A stretch of 9,469 nucleotides of DNA from NCBI GenBank assembly GCA_050633165.1, contig JBOEFZ010000036.1:1-9469 (forward strand). The letters are read 5' to 3'. This document shows, in pieces, positions 1 through 7,020 of this stretch; within the stretch, counting starts at the first letter, position 1, and each line of letters starts with the position of its first letter. A program made the position numbers and the translations under genes. Source of the DNA: TMED27 sp050633165. GTDB taxonomy: Bacteria; Pseudomonadota; Alphaproteobacteria; Micavibrionales; Micavibrionaceae. Under the pieces are notes generated by a model. The model made no database searches. It saw nothing but the letters and a program-made list of their open reading frames with translations, and was not told the DNA's origin.

Positions 1-918
1 ACCGACCGGAATTTCGGCACAACCTTCTTCAACCCCGAAGGCGGCGGCGACCCGATCCTGTACCAGCACTTATTCTGGTTCTTCGGTCACCCCGAGGTTT
101 ACATCATGATCTTGCCCGCTTTCGGCATTATCTCCCACATCATCTCCGTCTTTTCGAAAAAGCCTATCTTCGGCTATCTCGGCATGGCGTATGCGATGGT
201 GGCGATTGGCTTTGTTGGCTTCGTTGTGTGGGCACACCACATGTACACGGTGGGTATGGACGTCAATGTCCGCGCCTACTTCACCGCCGCAACGCTGATT
301 ATCGCCGTTCCAACAGGGGTAAAAATCTTCTCTTGGATCGCAACCATGTGGGGCGGCTCGATCGAGTTTAAAACACCGATGCTCTTCGCCATCGGCTTTA
401 TCGCCCTCTTCACCATCGGTGGAGTAACCGGTGTTGTCCTCGCAAACGCAGGAATGGACGTCGCCCTTCACGACACATATTACGTCGTCGCGCACTTCCA
501 CTACGTCCTTTCTTTAGGCGCAGTCTTCGCCCTCTTCGCTGGATTCTACTACTGGATCGGGAAAATGTCCGGTCGCCAATACCCTGAATGGATGGGCTGC
601 CTCCATTTTTGGACAACCTTCATAGGCGTTAACCTGATCTTCATGCCGCAACACTTCCTCGGCCTCCAAGGTATGCCGCGCCGCTACATCGACTACCCCG
701 ATGCTTATGCCGGTTGGAACGCGATTTCATCCTACGGTGCTTATATCGCGGGTGCATCCACGATCTTCTTCTGCTTCATCGTGATCTACACCTTGATCGC
801 AGGACGCCGCGTTGGCGACAACTACTGGAACGCCCAACCACAGAGCATGACATTGGAATGGACAGTTTCATCACCACCCCCATTCCACCAATTCGAAATC
901 CAGCCAAAGGTTAAATAG
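1..918 (+). CDS. ctaD: Cytochrome c oxidase subunit I (aa3-type), 3' part
   Basis: Catalytic subunit of the terminal heme-copper oxidase in the inner membrane, reducing O2 to water with electrons from cytochrome c and pumping protons. The reading frame is open from base 1, so the start and the first part (heme a ligand in helix II, D-channel) lie outside; 305 residues are visible. In-window codon numbers: HPEVY with the CuB histidine at 30 and the tyrosine that is cross-linked to it in this family at 34; the CuB histidine pair at 79-80; K-channel lysine at 108 in TGVKIFSW; HDTYYVVAHFHY with the heme a3 and heme a histidines at 165 and 167. All key residues are present, so it looks functional. 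The tail ends about where bacterial subunit I usually ends, and its stop lies inside a hairpin. The HPEVY and HFH motifs and the overall match to subunit I make the identity near certain; the subtype aa3 is inferred from the ctaB/ctaG/ctaE/SURF1 neighbours. Confidence 0.98.
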   Translation, partial: TDRNFGTTFFNPEGGGDPILYQHLFWFFGHPEVYIMILPAFGIISHIISVFSKKPIFGYLGMAYAMVAIGFVGFVVWAHHMYTVGMDVNVRAYFTAATLIIAVPTGVKIFSWIATMWGGSIEFKTPMLFAIGFIALFTIGGVTGVVLANAGMDVALHDTYYVVAHFHYVLSLGAVFALFAGFYYWIGKMSGRQYPEWMGCLHFWTTFIGVNLIFMPQHFLGLQGMPRRYIDYPDAYAGWNAISSYGAYIAGASTIFFCFIVIYTLIAGRRVGDNYWNAQPQSMTLEWTVSSPPPFHQFEIQPKVK

Positions 919-931
919 CTTCGCTATTTAA
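911..931 (+). repeat. Hairpin across the ctaD stop codon
   Basis: Perfect 9-bp inverted repeat, TTAAATAGC / GCTATTTAA, with a 3-nt TTC loop. The TAG stop of ctaD (916-918) lies in its left arm. It is the first of three consecutive hairpins after ctaD. It has no U tract, so it is more likely an mRNA 3'-end stabiliser or chance structure than a terminator. The symmetry is seen directly; any role is inferred. Confidence 0.6.
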
Positions 932-940
932 TAACCTGCA

Positions 941-960
941 GTCCCCGCGAAGGCGGGGAC
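941..960. repeat. GC-rich palindrome, REP-like
   Basis: Perfect 8-bp inverted repeat, GTCCCCGC / GCGGGGAC, around a GAAG tetraloop. Short palindromes built on 'CCCGCGAAGGCGGG' are scattered between genes in many proteobacterial genomes, so this may be one copy of a dispersed family. That cannot be shown from one copy. It sits between the ctaD stop hairpin and the terminator and could protect the ctaD transcript from 3' exonucleases. Confidence 0.55.
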
Positions 961-988
961 CTCCCACCGAAAAACGCCCATAAACACC

Positions 989-1016
989 AAAAACCCGCCC
1001 CATCCGGCGGGTTTTT
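989..1016 (+). terminator. Intrinsic terminator after ctaD
   Basis: An 11-bp perfect stem (AAAAACCCGCC pairing with GGCGGGTTTTT) closes a 6-nt CCATCC loop. The right arm runs into five T residues, followed by CCTT. The A run on the left arm and T run on the right make it potentially bidirectional. It should separate the ctaD transcript from the downstream genes, so the later cox assembly genes need their own promoter or depend on read-through. Confidence 0.85.
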
Positions 1017-1029
1017 CCTTACAAAAAGC

Positions 1030-1058
1030 TTGCAACAAGCCATGTGTTTTGCTACAAA
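1030..1058 (+). promoter_or_regulatory. Possible promoter for the 1064 gene
   Basis: TTGCAA (1030-1035) and TACAAA (1053-1058) resemble -35 and -10 hexamers with a 17-nt spacer. Transcription would begin at about 1064-1066, essentially at the ATG at 1064, which would give a leaderless message. This fits the absence of a Shine-Dalgarno sequence before either candidate start. The hexamer matches are only moderate, so this is a weak prediction that rests partly on its place just after a terminator. Confidence 0.25.
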
Positions 1059-1063
1059 CAGCT

Positions 1064-1762
1064 ATGCAAAAAAGTTATGCGCATAGCCTTGCAGCAACAA
1101 AGATCGGCAACACACCGCTCAACCTCAACAAAATGTTCGGATTTTCCACCGAACAAGGCATCTTCACGCATGAAAAAAGCCGCATCGCCGGGCAGCTCAT
1201 CGAAGCAATAGAAACAGGCGAATTCGAAACCTACGACCTAAACCCGTGGGAACGCAGCCTCGCCCGCGAAATGATGATCCTAATCCACGAAGGCAACTAT
1301 GATAAAGTCTTCGACCTCATCAGCGAAGGCCTGACCATCGACCCCGAAGGCACACTAAAAGCCCTAAGCACATCCCTCGCCACCCTCACCGACCAAGGCT
1401 TCGATTACAAAGTCAGCGCCTTCACCGAGCACCTAAAACTCTCCGGCATCATGGACAACATCTCCTTCGATCCATTTGAATCCTTTGCGAATATATTCGC
1501 ATCATCCCCCGCAGGCTTTGAACATTCCTTTAGCAGCTACCTGCCCGCTGACCTTTATAGCAGCGAACTCGCCGCATTTCTCCCTGCCTCAACTTTAAAC
1601 GCAGGCATGCCTTGGTGGGGTGAGAATAATCCAACAACAGCAAACGACCCACAAAACCAAAAAGATACAACCCATGTCGTTGCAGATCTAATGGCAAAGC
1701 AGGGATATAAAATGAACACCCCTGCACCACCCGCCCCATCCCCCTTCGGTAGAGCGGCATAA
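1064..1762 (+). CDS. Hypothetical protein between ctaD and ctaB
   Basis: I do not recognise this 232-residue protein. It has no signal peptide or obvious membrane segment. The first 140 or so residues look mainly helical and acidic (for example around residues 40-85, with an SLAREMMILIHEGNYDKVFDLI-like amphipathic stretch). The middle is rich in Ser, Phe and Ala, and the C-terminal 55 or so residues are Pro/Asn/Gln-rich and probably disordered, ending in PAPPAPSPFGRAA. Codon use resembles its neighbours and the frame is long and clean, so it is probably real. The ATG at 1064 is preferred over an in-frame TTG at 1049, although neither has a ribosome-binding site. It lies between the ctaD terminator and the REP-like repeat before ctaB, so it seems to be its own transcription unit rather than part of oxidase assembly. 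A cox-related role cannot be excluded. Confidence 0.75.
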   Translation: MQKSYAHSLAATKIGNTPLNLNKMFGFSTEQGIFTHEKSRIAGQLIEAIETGEFETYDLNPWERSLAREMMILIHEGNYDKVFDLISEGLTIDPEGTLKALSTSLATLTDQGFDYKVSAFTEHLKLSGIMDNISFDPFESFANIFASSPAGFEHSFSSYLPADLYSSELAAFLPASTLNAGMPWWGENNPTTANDPQNQKDTTHVVADLMAKQGYKMNTPAPPAPSPFGRAA

Positions 1763-1798
1763 CACACACATAAAATTTCTCTCGGCTCTTTAAATAAC

Positions 1799-1835
1799 GG
1801 GGACAGTCACTTTATCATAAAAAGGTGACTGCCCC
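1799..1835. repeat. Imperfect inverted repeat, REP-like
   Basis: Arms GGGGACAGTCACTTT (1799-1813) and AAAGGTGACTGCCCC (1821-1835) pair apart from one-base bulges, around a 7-nt loop. Sequences of the 'GGGGACAGTCAC ... GTGACTGTCCCC' kind occur as dispersed palindromes in various bacteria, but membership of a family is not testable here. The right arm has no T run, so it is a poor intrinsic terminator. It occupies the gap after the 1064-1762 gene and before ctaB. Confidence 0.6.
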
Positions 1836-1856
1836 CGACCAAAGCCCACCCTTTCA

Positions 1857-1882
1857 TTTTACCCCTTTATTTTACCCGTTTA
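1857..1882. repeat. 13-bp tandem repeat upstream of ctaB
   Basis: TTTTACCCCTTTA (1857-1869) is followed immediately by TTTTACCCGTTTA (1870-1882), with 12 of 13 positions identical. The second unit ends 17 bp before the ctaB ATG, in a T-rich region where the promoter for the ctaB block would be expected. It could be a pair of regulator-binding half-sites or a simple slippage duplication; the sequence does not decide. Confidence 0.5.
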
Positions 1883-1899
1883 TATGCTACATAAACCCT

Positions 1900-2808
<909 letters not shown>

Positions 2809-2811
2809 ATC

Positions 2812-2976
2812 ATGCCCCACGCAGACATTCACAAAACCAAACAAAAGAAAAACCTCGCCGTCTTCGGCATCGTCATCACCCTCATGGCACTAATTTGGGT
2901 CGTCACCATGATCAAAATCGCCGGCGGCGTGCCACAAACACCACCCACGCCGATAGAAGAATTCACCGCACAATGA
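2812..2976 (+). CDS. CoxF-like small single-span membrane protein
   Basis: A 54-residue protein that begins MPHADIHKTKQKKN, has one hydrophobic span at about residues 15-34 (LAVFGIVITLMALIWVVTMI), then a basic residue, a Gly-Gly and a Pro-rich tail. The layout (charged N-terminus, single span, KIAGG-like end) and the position between ctaB and ctaG match the small CoxF-type ORF found in alphaproteobacterial cox operons. The identification rests mainly on that position. A strong GGAGG (2800-2804), 7 nt before the ATG, overlaps the ctaB end. The stop TGA overlaps the ATG of ctaG (ATGA), so the two are probably translationally coupled. The family's biochemical role is not firmly known; help in oxidase assembly is the usual inference. 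Confidence 0.8.
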   Translation: MPHADIHKTKQKKNLAVFGIVITLMALIWVVTMIKIAGGVPQTPPTPIEEFTAQ

Positions 2977-3599
2977 CGGACACCCCACCAACCAACCACG
3001 CCGAAATCACCCGCAAAAACGCCCGCACCGGATTAACCGTGCTCGCCGTCGTTATCGGTATGCTCACCTTGGCATACGCAAGTGTGCCGCTCTATGATCT
3101 ATTTTGCCGCGTGACGGGCTTTGGCGGCACGACCCAAACGGCCGCTACACTCCCCAACACCGTCCTAGACCGCACAGTCACCATAAAATTCAACGCCCAA
3201 ACCAACAAAAACCTCCCCTGGAATTTCAAACCCCAACAACGCGAAATCACCGTGCAATTAGGCCAGCGCGGCCTCACCGCCTATAGCGCCACAAACATGA
3301 AATCCACCCCGAGCACCGGTACCGCCATTTACAACGTTACCCCGCTAAAGGCCGGAAAATTTTTCCACAAAATCCAATGCTTTTGCTTCGATGAACAAAC
3401 CCTCGGCCCCAAAGAGCAAATGGACATGCCCGTCCTGTTTTTCGTCGACCCGGCAATGGACAGCGACCCCAACATGGATGACGTAAAAACCATCACCCTT
3501 TCCTATACTTTTTTCAAAGCAGAGACAGGAGAGCTTGATCAAGCACTCGAGGCCTTTTATAACGATGCAAATACTGATATAAAAGAAGTTCAGAATTAA
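2973..3599 (+). CDS. ctaG: Cytochrome c oxidase assembly protein CtaG/Cox11
   Basis: Membrane-anchored periplasmic copper chaperone that delivers copper to the CuB site of subunit I. It has 208 residues, normal for the family. There is a short cytoplasmic N-terminus, one membrane anchor at about 20-40 (LTVLAVVIGMLTLAYASVPL), then the conserved YDLFCRVTGFGGTTQ with Cys45. The periplasmic beta-rich domain carries the copper-binding Cys136-Phe-Cys138 inside KIQCFCFDEQ. The ATG at 2973 is chosen because it overlaps the upstream stop and gives the usual N-terminus; the same frame runs upstream through the CoxF-like gene without family support. No independent ribosome-binding site is apparent, consistent with coupling. 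ctaE follows 19 bp later. Confidence 0.96.
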   Translation: MTDTPPTNHAEITRKNARTGLTVLAVVIGMLTLAYASVPLYDLFCRVTGFGGTTQTAATLPNTVLDRTVTIKFNAQTNKNLPWNFKPQQREITVQLGQRGLTAYSATNMKSTPSTGTAIYNVTPLKAGKFFHKIQCFCFDEQTLGPKEQMDMPVLFFVDPAMDSDPNMDDVKTITLSYTFFKAETGELDQALEAFYNDANTDIKEVQN

Positions 3600-3618
3600 T
3601 TTAAAAACGGAATCCATC

Positions 3619-4542
3619 ATGGCAGAGAATATCGAATACGGCACAACCGGAAAACCCCACCCCTACCACATCGTCCGCCCGAATATCTGGCCGATGGTAA
3701 GCTCCTTTGCAGGTGGTTTTTTCGCTCTGATGATGGTGCTCTACTTCCCCGCCTTCCGCGAAGCCGCCTCTGCCGCCAAATCTAGCGGTGAGCCTATGAT
3801 ATACCCATTTCCACTCGGGCCAATTGCCGGAATTCTCTCCATCATGACCTGCATGTTCTTTTGGTGGAAAGACGTGATCTACGAATCCGTCGTTGAAAAA
3901 GCCCACACAAAAATCGCCGAAATCGGCTTTCGCTACGGCATGGCGCTCTTCATTGCCTCCGAATTTATGTTCTTCGTGGCCTTTTTCTGGGCGTTCTTCA
4001 GCTCGGCCTTCTTCCCGACCGAAGCCATTGGGTTCATATGGCCACCAGAAAACATCCACACCGTTCCCGCCTTCGAACTCCCGCTTCTCATGACGCTTAT
4101 CCTGCTCCTATCGGGATGTACGGTGACATGGGCGCACCACGCGGTGCTTGAGAATAACCAAAAAGACCTCGTAAAGGCGCTCGGCCTCTCCGTCGCCCTC
4201 GGCTTTTTCTTCCTCTGCTTCCAAATCTACGAATATGTCCACGCCCATTTCGGGTTCAGCGACGGCATCTACCCCTCCACATTCTACATGGCAACCGGCT
4301 TCCACGGCTTCCACGTTTTCGTCGGAACTGTCTTCCTCGCCGTATGTTGGTGGCGCGCCGCCAAGGGGCAATTCACCGCCGACAAGCATTTCGGTTTCGA
4401 AGCCGCCGCATGGTACTGGCACTTCGTTGATGTTGTCTGGCTCTTCCTCTTCGTCGCCGTTTACTGGTGGGGCAGCATGGGCGTAGACCATAGCGCAATC
4501 GAAGCCGTCTCCGGCGCACCGCGCGCCCTCCCCGGTGAGTAA
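3619..4542 (+). CDS. ctaE: Cytochrome c oxidase subunit III
   Basis: Third core subunit of the aa3 oxidase, with seven membrane helices; it does not bind redox metals but stabilises the enzyme and the proton-uptake path during turnover. It is 307 residues, slightly longer than many bacterial homologues (about 270-300), mostly through a longer loop near residues 45-65. Hallmarks are GKPHPYHIVRPNIWP at the N-terminus, the buried Glu115 in FIASEFMFF, WAHHA, and the C-terminal AAWYWHFVDVVWLFLF...YWWG. A modest CGGAA sits 8 nt before the ATG. The stop is separated by 2 bp from the next gene, whose ribosome-binding site (GGTGAG) is inside this coding sequence. Confidence 0.98.
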   Translation: MAENIEYGTTGKPHPYHIVRPNIWPMVSSFAGGFFALMMVLYFPAFREAASAAKSSGEPMIYPFPLGPIAGILSIMTCMFFWWKDVIYESVVEKAHTKIAEIGFRYGMALFIASEFMFFVAFFWAFFSSAFFPTEAIGFIWPPENIHTVPAFELPLLMTLILLLSGCTVTWAHHAVLENNQKDLVKALGLSVALGFFFLCFQIYEYVHAHFGFSDGIYPSTFYMATGFHGFHVFVGTVFLAVCWWRAAKGQFTADKHFGFEAAAWYWHFVDVVWLFLFVAVYWWGSMGVDHSAIEAVSGAPRALPGE

Positions 4543-4544
4543 AT

Positions 4545-4904
4545 ATGCCCACCGACATCTCACCGCTAAAATCCGGCATTACATGCAAATGCCCGCAATG
4601 CGGTGAGGGCGCATTATTCCACAGCCGCTTTGACCTAACCCTAAAGGACAAATGCGGTTCCTGCGGCCTCGACCTCTCCAAAAATGACACTGCCGATGGC
4701 CCAGCCGTCTTCCTCATCTTCATCCTCGGCACATTACTCGTCCCCCTCGCCCTTTGGGTTGATGCCGCATTTAGCTGGCCTTTATGGGTTCACGCAGCAG
4801 TCTGGGGCATCCTAACCCTCGCCCTAACCGTCGGCTTTCTAAAACCAATCAAAGCCTACATCATCGCCCTCCAATTCAAACACAGACCCCGAGATTGGGA
4901 ATAA
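4545..4904 (+). CDS. DUF983 zinc-ribbon membrane protein
   Basis: A 119-residue member of the DUF983 family, which in Alphaproteobacteria is regularly encoded between ctaE and SURF1. The N-terminus forms a zinc ribbon, Cys16-x2-Cys19 and Cys37-x2-Cys40, with the typical CPQCGEGALF and CGSCGLDLS, and an extra Cys at 14. The DGPAVFLIF motif leads into two hydrophobic spans (about 53-75 and 80-98) and the conserved ending LKPIKAYIIALQFKHR. The function is not established; a part in oxidase biogenesis is inferred from its neighbours. It starts 2 bp after ctaE and ends 9 bp before the SURF1 gene, so it is co-transcribed with both. Confidence 0.92.
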   Translation: MPTDISPLKSGITCKCPQCGEGALFHSRFDLTLKDKCGSCGLDLSKNDTADGPAVFLIFILGTLLVPLALWVDAAFSWPLWVHAAVWGILTLALTVGFLKPIKAYIIALQFKHRPRDWE

Positions 4905-4913
4905 GAGGCCAAC

Positions 4914-5591
4914 ATGAAAAAGCCACCCCTCTGGGCCACTCTCTTTACAATCCTTGGCATCACAATCCTCTGCACCCTAGGCACATGGCAAATCCAGCGC
5001 CTAAACTGGAAAACCGAAATCCTCAGCGACCTAAACGCCGCCTATAAAAACCCACGAACCGAACTCACCCACGAAGCCCTAAACACCCAAACCTTCGCAT
5101 ACGGACACGCAAGCGGCACATTCCAATGGGATAAAGCCTTCAAAGCCGGTCATAAGGTCGTTGATGGTGCAGCAGGCGCAAACCTCATCCTGCCACTAAA
5201 AACCAAAAACGGCGATATCCTTATCAATCTCGGCTTCATGCCGCAAATGCATGAACTGGAAAAACACCCGTTAAAACGCTTTAACGGAAAAAGCATCGCC
5301 ATCACCGGCCTCGCCCGCACCCCCGATTGGAACAATTTCACCCCGCAAAACGATCCTGACAAGAACCTGTGGTATCGCCTCGATATCCCACAAATCACCA
5401 CGCATTTCAAATTAGAAAACCCCGCCCCCTTCATCCTCTACGCCCATGAATCAGAGCCAAAAATCAGCGAAACCCTCCCCGATAACACAAACTGGCAACC
5501 CAATAACAATCACCTGCAATACGCACTATTCTGGTTCGCCATGGCGCTAACACTACAGGGAATATTCTGGCTAAGATTTATCAGGAATTAA
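4914..5591 (+). CDS. SURF1 family cytochrome oxidase assembly protein
   Basis: SURF1-type protein of 225 residues, which acts in heme A handling during assembly of subunit I. It has the family topology: an N-terminal membrane helix (about 7-24) running into the signature LGTWQIQRLNWK, a periplasmic domain with LILPLKTKNGDILINLGFMP, and a C-terminal helix preceded by NNHLQYALFWFAMAL. A good AAGAGG (4903-4908) lies 5 nt before the ATG. In this position the gene is often called surf1 or shy1. Part of its central region is shorter than in typical 240-260-residue relatives. It is the last gene of the block and converges on the M23 peptidase gene. Confidence 0.93.
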   Translation: MKKPPLWATLFTILGITILCTLGTWQIQRLNWKTEILSDLNAAYKNPRTELTHEALNTQTFAYGHASGTFQWDKAFKAGHKVVDGAAGANLILPLKTKNGDILINLGFMPQMHELEKHPLKRFNGKSIAITGLARTPDWNNFTPQNDPDKNLWYRLDIPQITTHFKLENPAPFILYAHESEPKISETLPDNTNWQPNNNHLQYALFWFAMALTLQGIFWLRFIRN

Positions 5592-5617
5592 GGTCTGAAC
5601 CCTAAGAATTATCAGGA
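5571..5617. repeat. Direct repeat at the convergent gene ends
   Basis: CTAAGATTTATCAGGA (5571-5586) and CTAAGAATTATCAGGA (5602-5617) agree at 15 of 16 positions, 31 bp apart. One copy encodes the C-terminus of SURF1 and the other the C-terminal codons and stop of the M23 peptidase on the other strand. The similarity stops abruptly on both sides. It may be chance or the trace of a small duplication. Confidence 0.4.
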
Positions 5618-7020
5618 TCGCCAAACAACGCAAATTTATGCCCGCGTGTAAGCGCCGCATATTCCTGATCAAAATTCTTACGCGCGGATTTAAAGCGGCG
5701 GAGCTGCTCACCCTGCAAAATCTCACCCGTCGGAAGATCAACACTGCGCGGATTAACCTGCTTGCCATTCACATGGACTTCATAATGCAGATGCGGCCCC
5801 GTCGAACGCCCCGTAGTCCCAACATACCCAATCACATCCCCTTGCTCGACACGCCGCCCGTTACGCATCCCCTTTTTAAACTTATGAAGGTGCGCATAAG
5901 CGGTCTTGAGCTTCGAATTATGGCGCACACGAATATAATTCCCATACCCGCCTTTACGCCCGACAAATTCCACAACACCATCGCCGGCGGCATAAATCGG
6001 CGTGCCCGTCGGCGCGGCAAAATCCATGCCCTTATGCATTTTGTTATACCCCAAAACCGGATGCTTACGCATTCCGAAACCCGAAGAAATCCGCGCCCCG
6101 TCAACCGGCGTCTTCATCAACGTCTTACGAATGCTCGTCCCATTAGGCTCGAAATAATCAATCCGCCCATCTGCCATTTCAAAACGATAAATTGGCACTT
6201 CTTTCCCACCAATCTCAAGCGAGGCATAAAGGATATTCCCGTTTTTCGAATAAGAACCATCCTCGGTTTCAAAGGCTTCATACAACACCTTCACCTTATC
6301 CCCCTGACGAATATCGCGTTGGAAATCCACATCCCATGAATAAATCCGAATCATTTCCGCAATAACAGGGGAGGGAATATCCGCCCGCGCCGCAGAGCCA
6401 TAAAGCGATGTCTCAATCTCCGCAAACCGCCCATAGGTCCGTTTTTGCAATTCTTTTTCGTTCAAATCCGCAACAAAATCCCCCGCATCATTACGCGCAA
6501 CAATAATCTCTTTCACAGGCGAAAGCGTAAACACCATTTTCTCGAAGTCACGAGCACCATTTGGGTCAGTATAATGCAGCGTCATCTTCTGCCCCGCCTT
6601 CACACGGCGCGGATCAAAATGCTTCGTAAGCGCCTTAACCGCAAAAAACGCGTCCCTACCACTCAAACCACCCTTTTGCAAAACACCGGCAATCGTCTGC
6701 CCGCTTTTAATCTCAACCGTTTCATAGGGCGGCTTTTCCGCCTTTTTCAACAAACCGGGCGCAAGCCGCATCGCACCGGAAATCTTATCCTGTAAATTTT
6801 CCGGCAACCCCGCATTCTCCGCCATATCCACAGCCACAGGCGCCTCAAGCGGAACAATCGGCATATCGGCATAATCAGGCGTAAGCGCCGCATGTGCCGT
6901 TACCCCCAACGCACAAACCGCCGCAAACCCACCAACCATATAGCGTAAACGCAAAGAATTCGCCCGTGTAAACACGTAGCGATGGCGCAATTTCAAAAAC
7001 TTGTGTGGGGAAATATTCAT
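5602..7020 (-). CDS. M23 family murein endopeptidase
   Basis: Probable peptidoglycan DD-endopeptidase of the LytM/M23 type (MepM- or Csd3-like), acting in the periplasm to cut peptide cross-links. From the ATG at 7020 it has 472 residues. A membrane anchor or uncleaved signal lies at about 27-44. A LysM/OapA-like part follows at about 100-150 (VEIKSGQTIAGVLQKGGLS), then a Csd3-type middle domain (about 208-300) and the catalytic domain (about 310-425). The zinc and catalytic residues are all present: His329 and Asp333 (HKGMD), His377 (YAHLH), and His410 and His412 (GPHLHYE), so it should be active. The start at 7020 follows AGAGAG at a usable distance; an in-frame TTG at 7044 would add 8 residues and is less likely. 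It stands alone on its strand, with a long intergenic region upstream. Its stop is 10 bp from the stop of SURF1, without a clear terminator between. Confidence 0.93.
   Translation of the reverse strand: MNISPHKFLKLRHRYVFTRANSLRLRYMVGGFAAVCALGVTAHAALTPDYADMPIVPLEAPVAVDMAENAGLPENLQDKISGAMRLAPGLLKKAEKPPYETVEIKSGQTIAGVLQKGGLSGRDAFFAVKALTKHFDPRRVKAGQKMTLHYTDPNGARDFEKMVFTLSPVKEIIVARNDAGDFVADLNEKELQKRTYGRFAEIETSLYGSAARADIPSPVIAEMIRIYSWDVDFQRDIRQGDKVKVLYEAFETEDGSYSKNGNILYASLEIGGKEVPIYRFEMADGRIDYFEPNGTSIRKTLMKTPVDGARISSGFGMRKHPVLGYNKMHKGMDFAAPTGTPIYAAGDGVVEFVGRKGGYGNYIRVRHNSKLKTAYAHLHKFKKGMRNGRRVEQGDVIGYVGTTGRSTGPHLHYEVHVNGKQVNPRSVDLPTGEILQGEQLRRFKSARKNFDQEYAALTRGHKFALFGDPDNS

Noticed and set aside
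1825..1899. N-terminal extension of ctaB from an in-frame GTG at 1825
   Set aside because: The extra 25 residues are encoded by the inverted repeat and the tandem repeat and resemble no heme O synthase N-terminus. The ATG at 1900 gives the normal length.
2895..2972. Upstream extension of ctaG within the CoxF-like gene frame overlap
   Set aside because: It would read through the CoxF-like gene in another frame with an Arg/His-rich nonsense peptide. The ATG at 2973 gives the usual Cox11 N-terminus.
3601..4059. 152-codon open frame on the minus strand opposite ctaE
   Set aside because: It lies wholly antisense to a clear subunit III gene; the Gly/Glu/His-rich composition mirrors the membrane-protein codons.
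5638..6339. 233-codon open frame on the plus strand opposite the M23 gene
   Set aside because: It is antisense to a well-supported catalytic domain, and its product is rich in Arg/Pro/His/Ile without domains, typical of a shadow frame.
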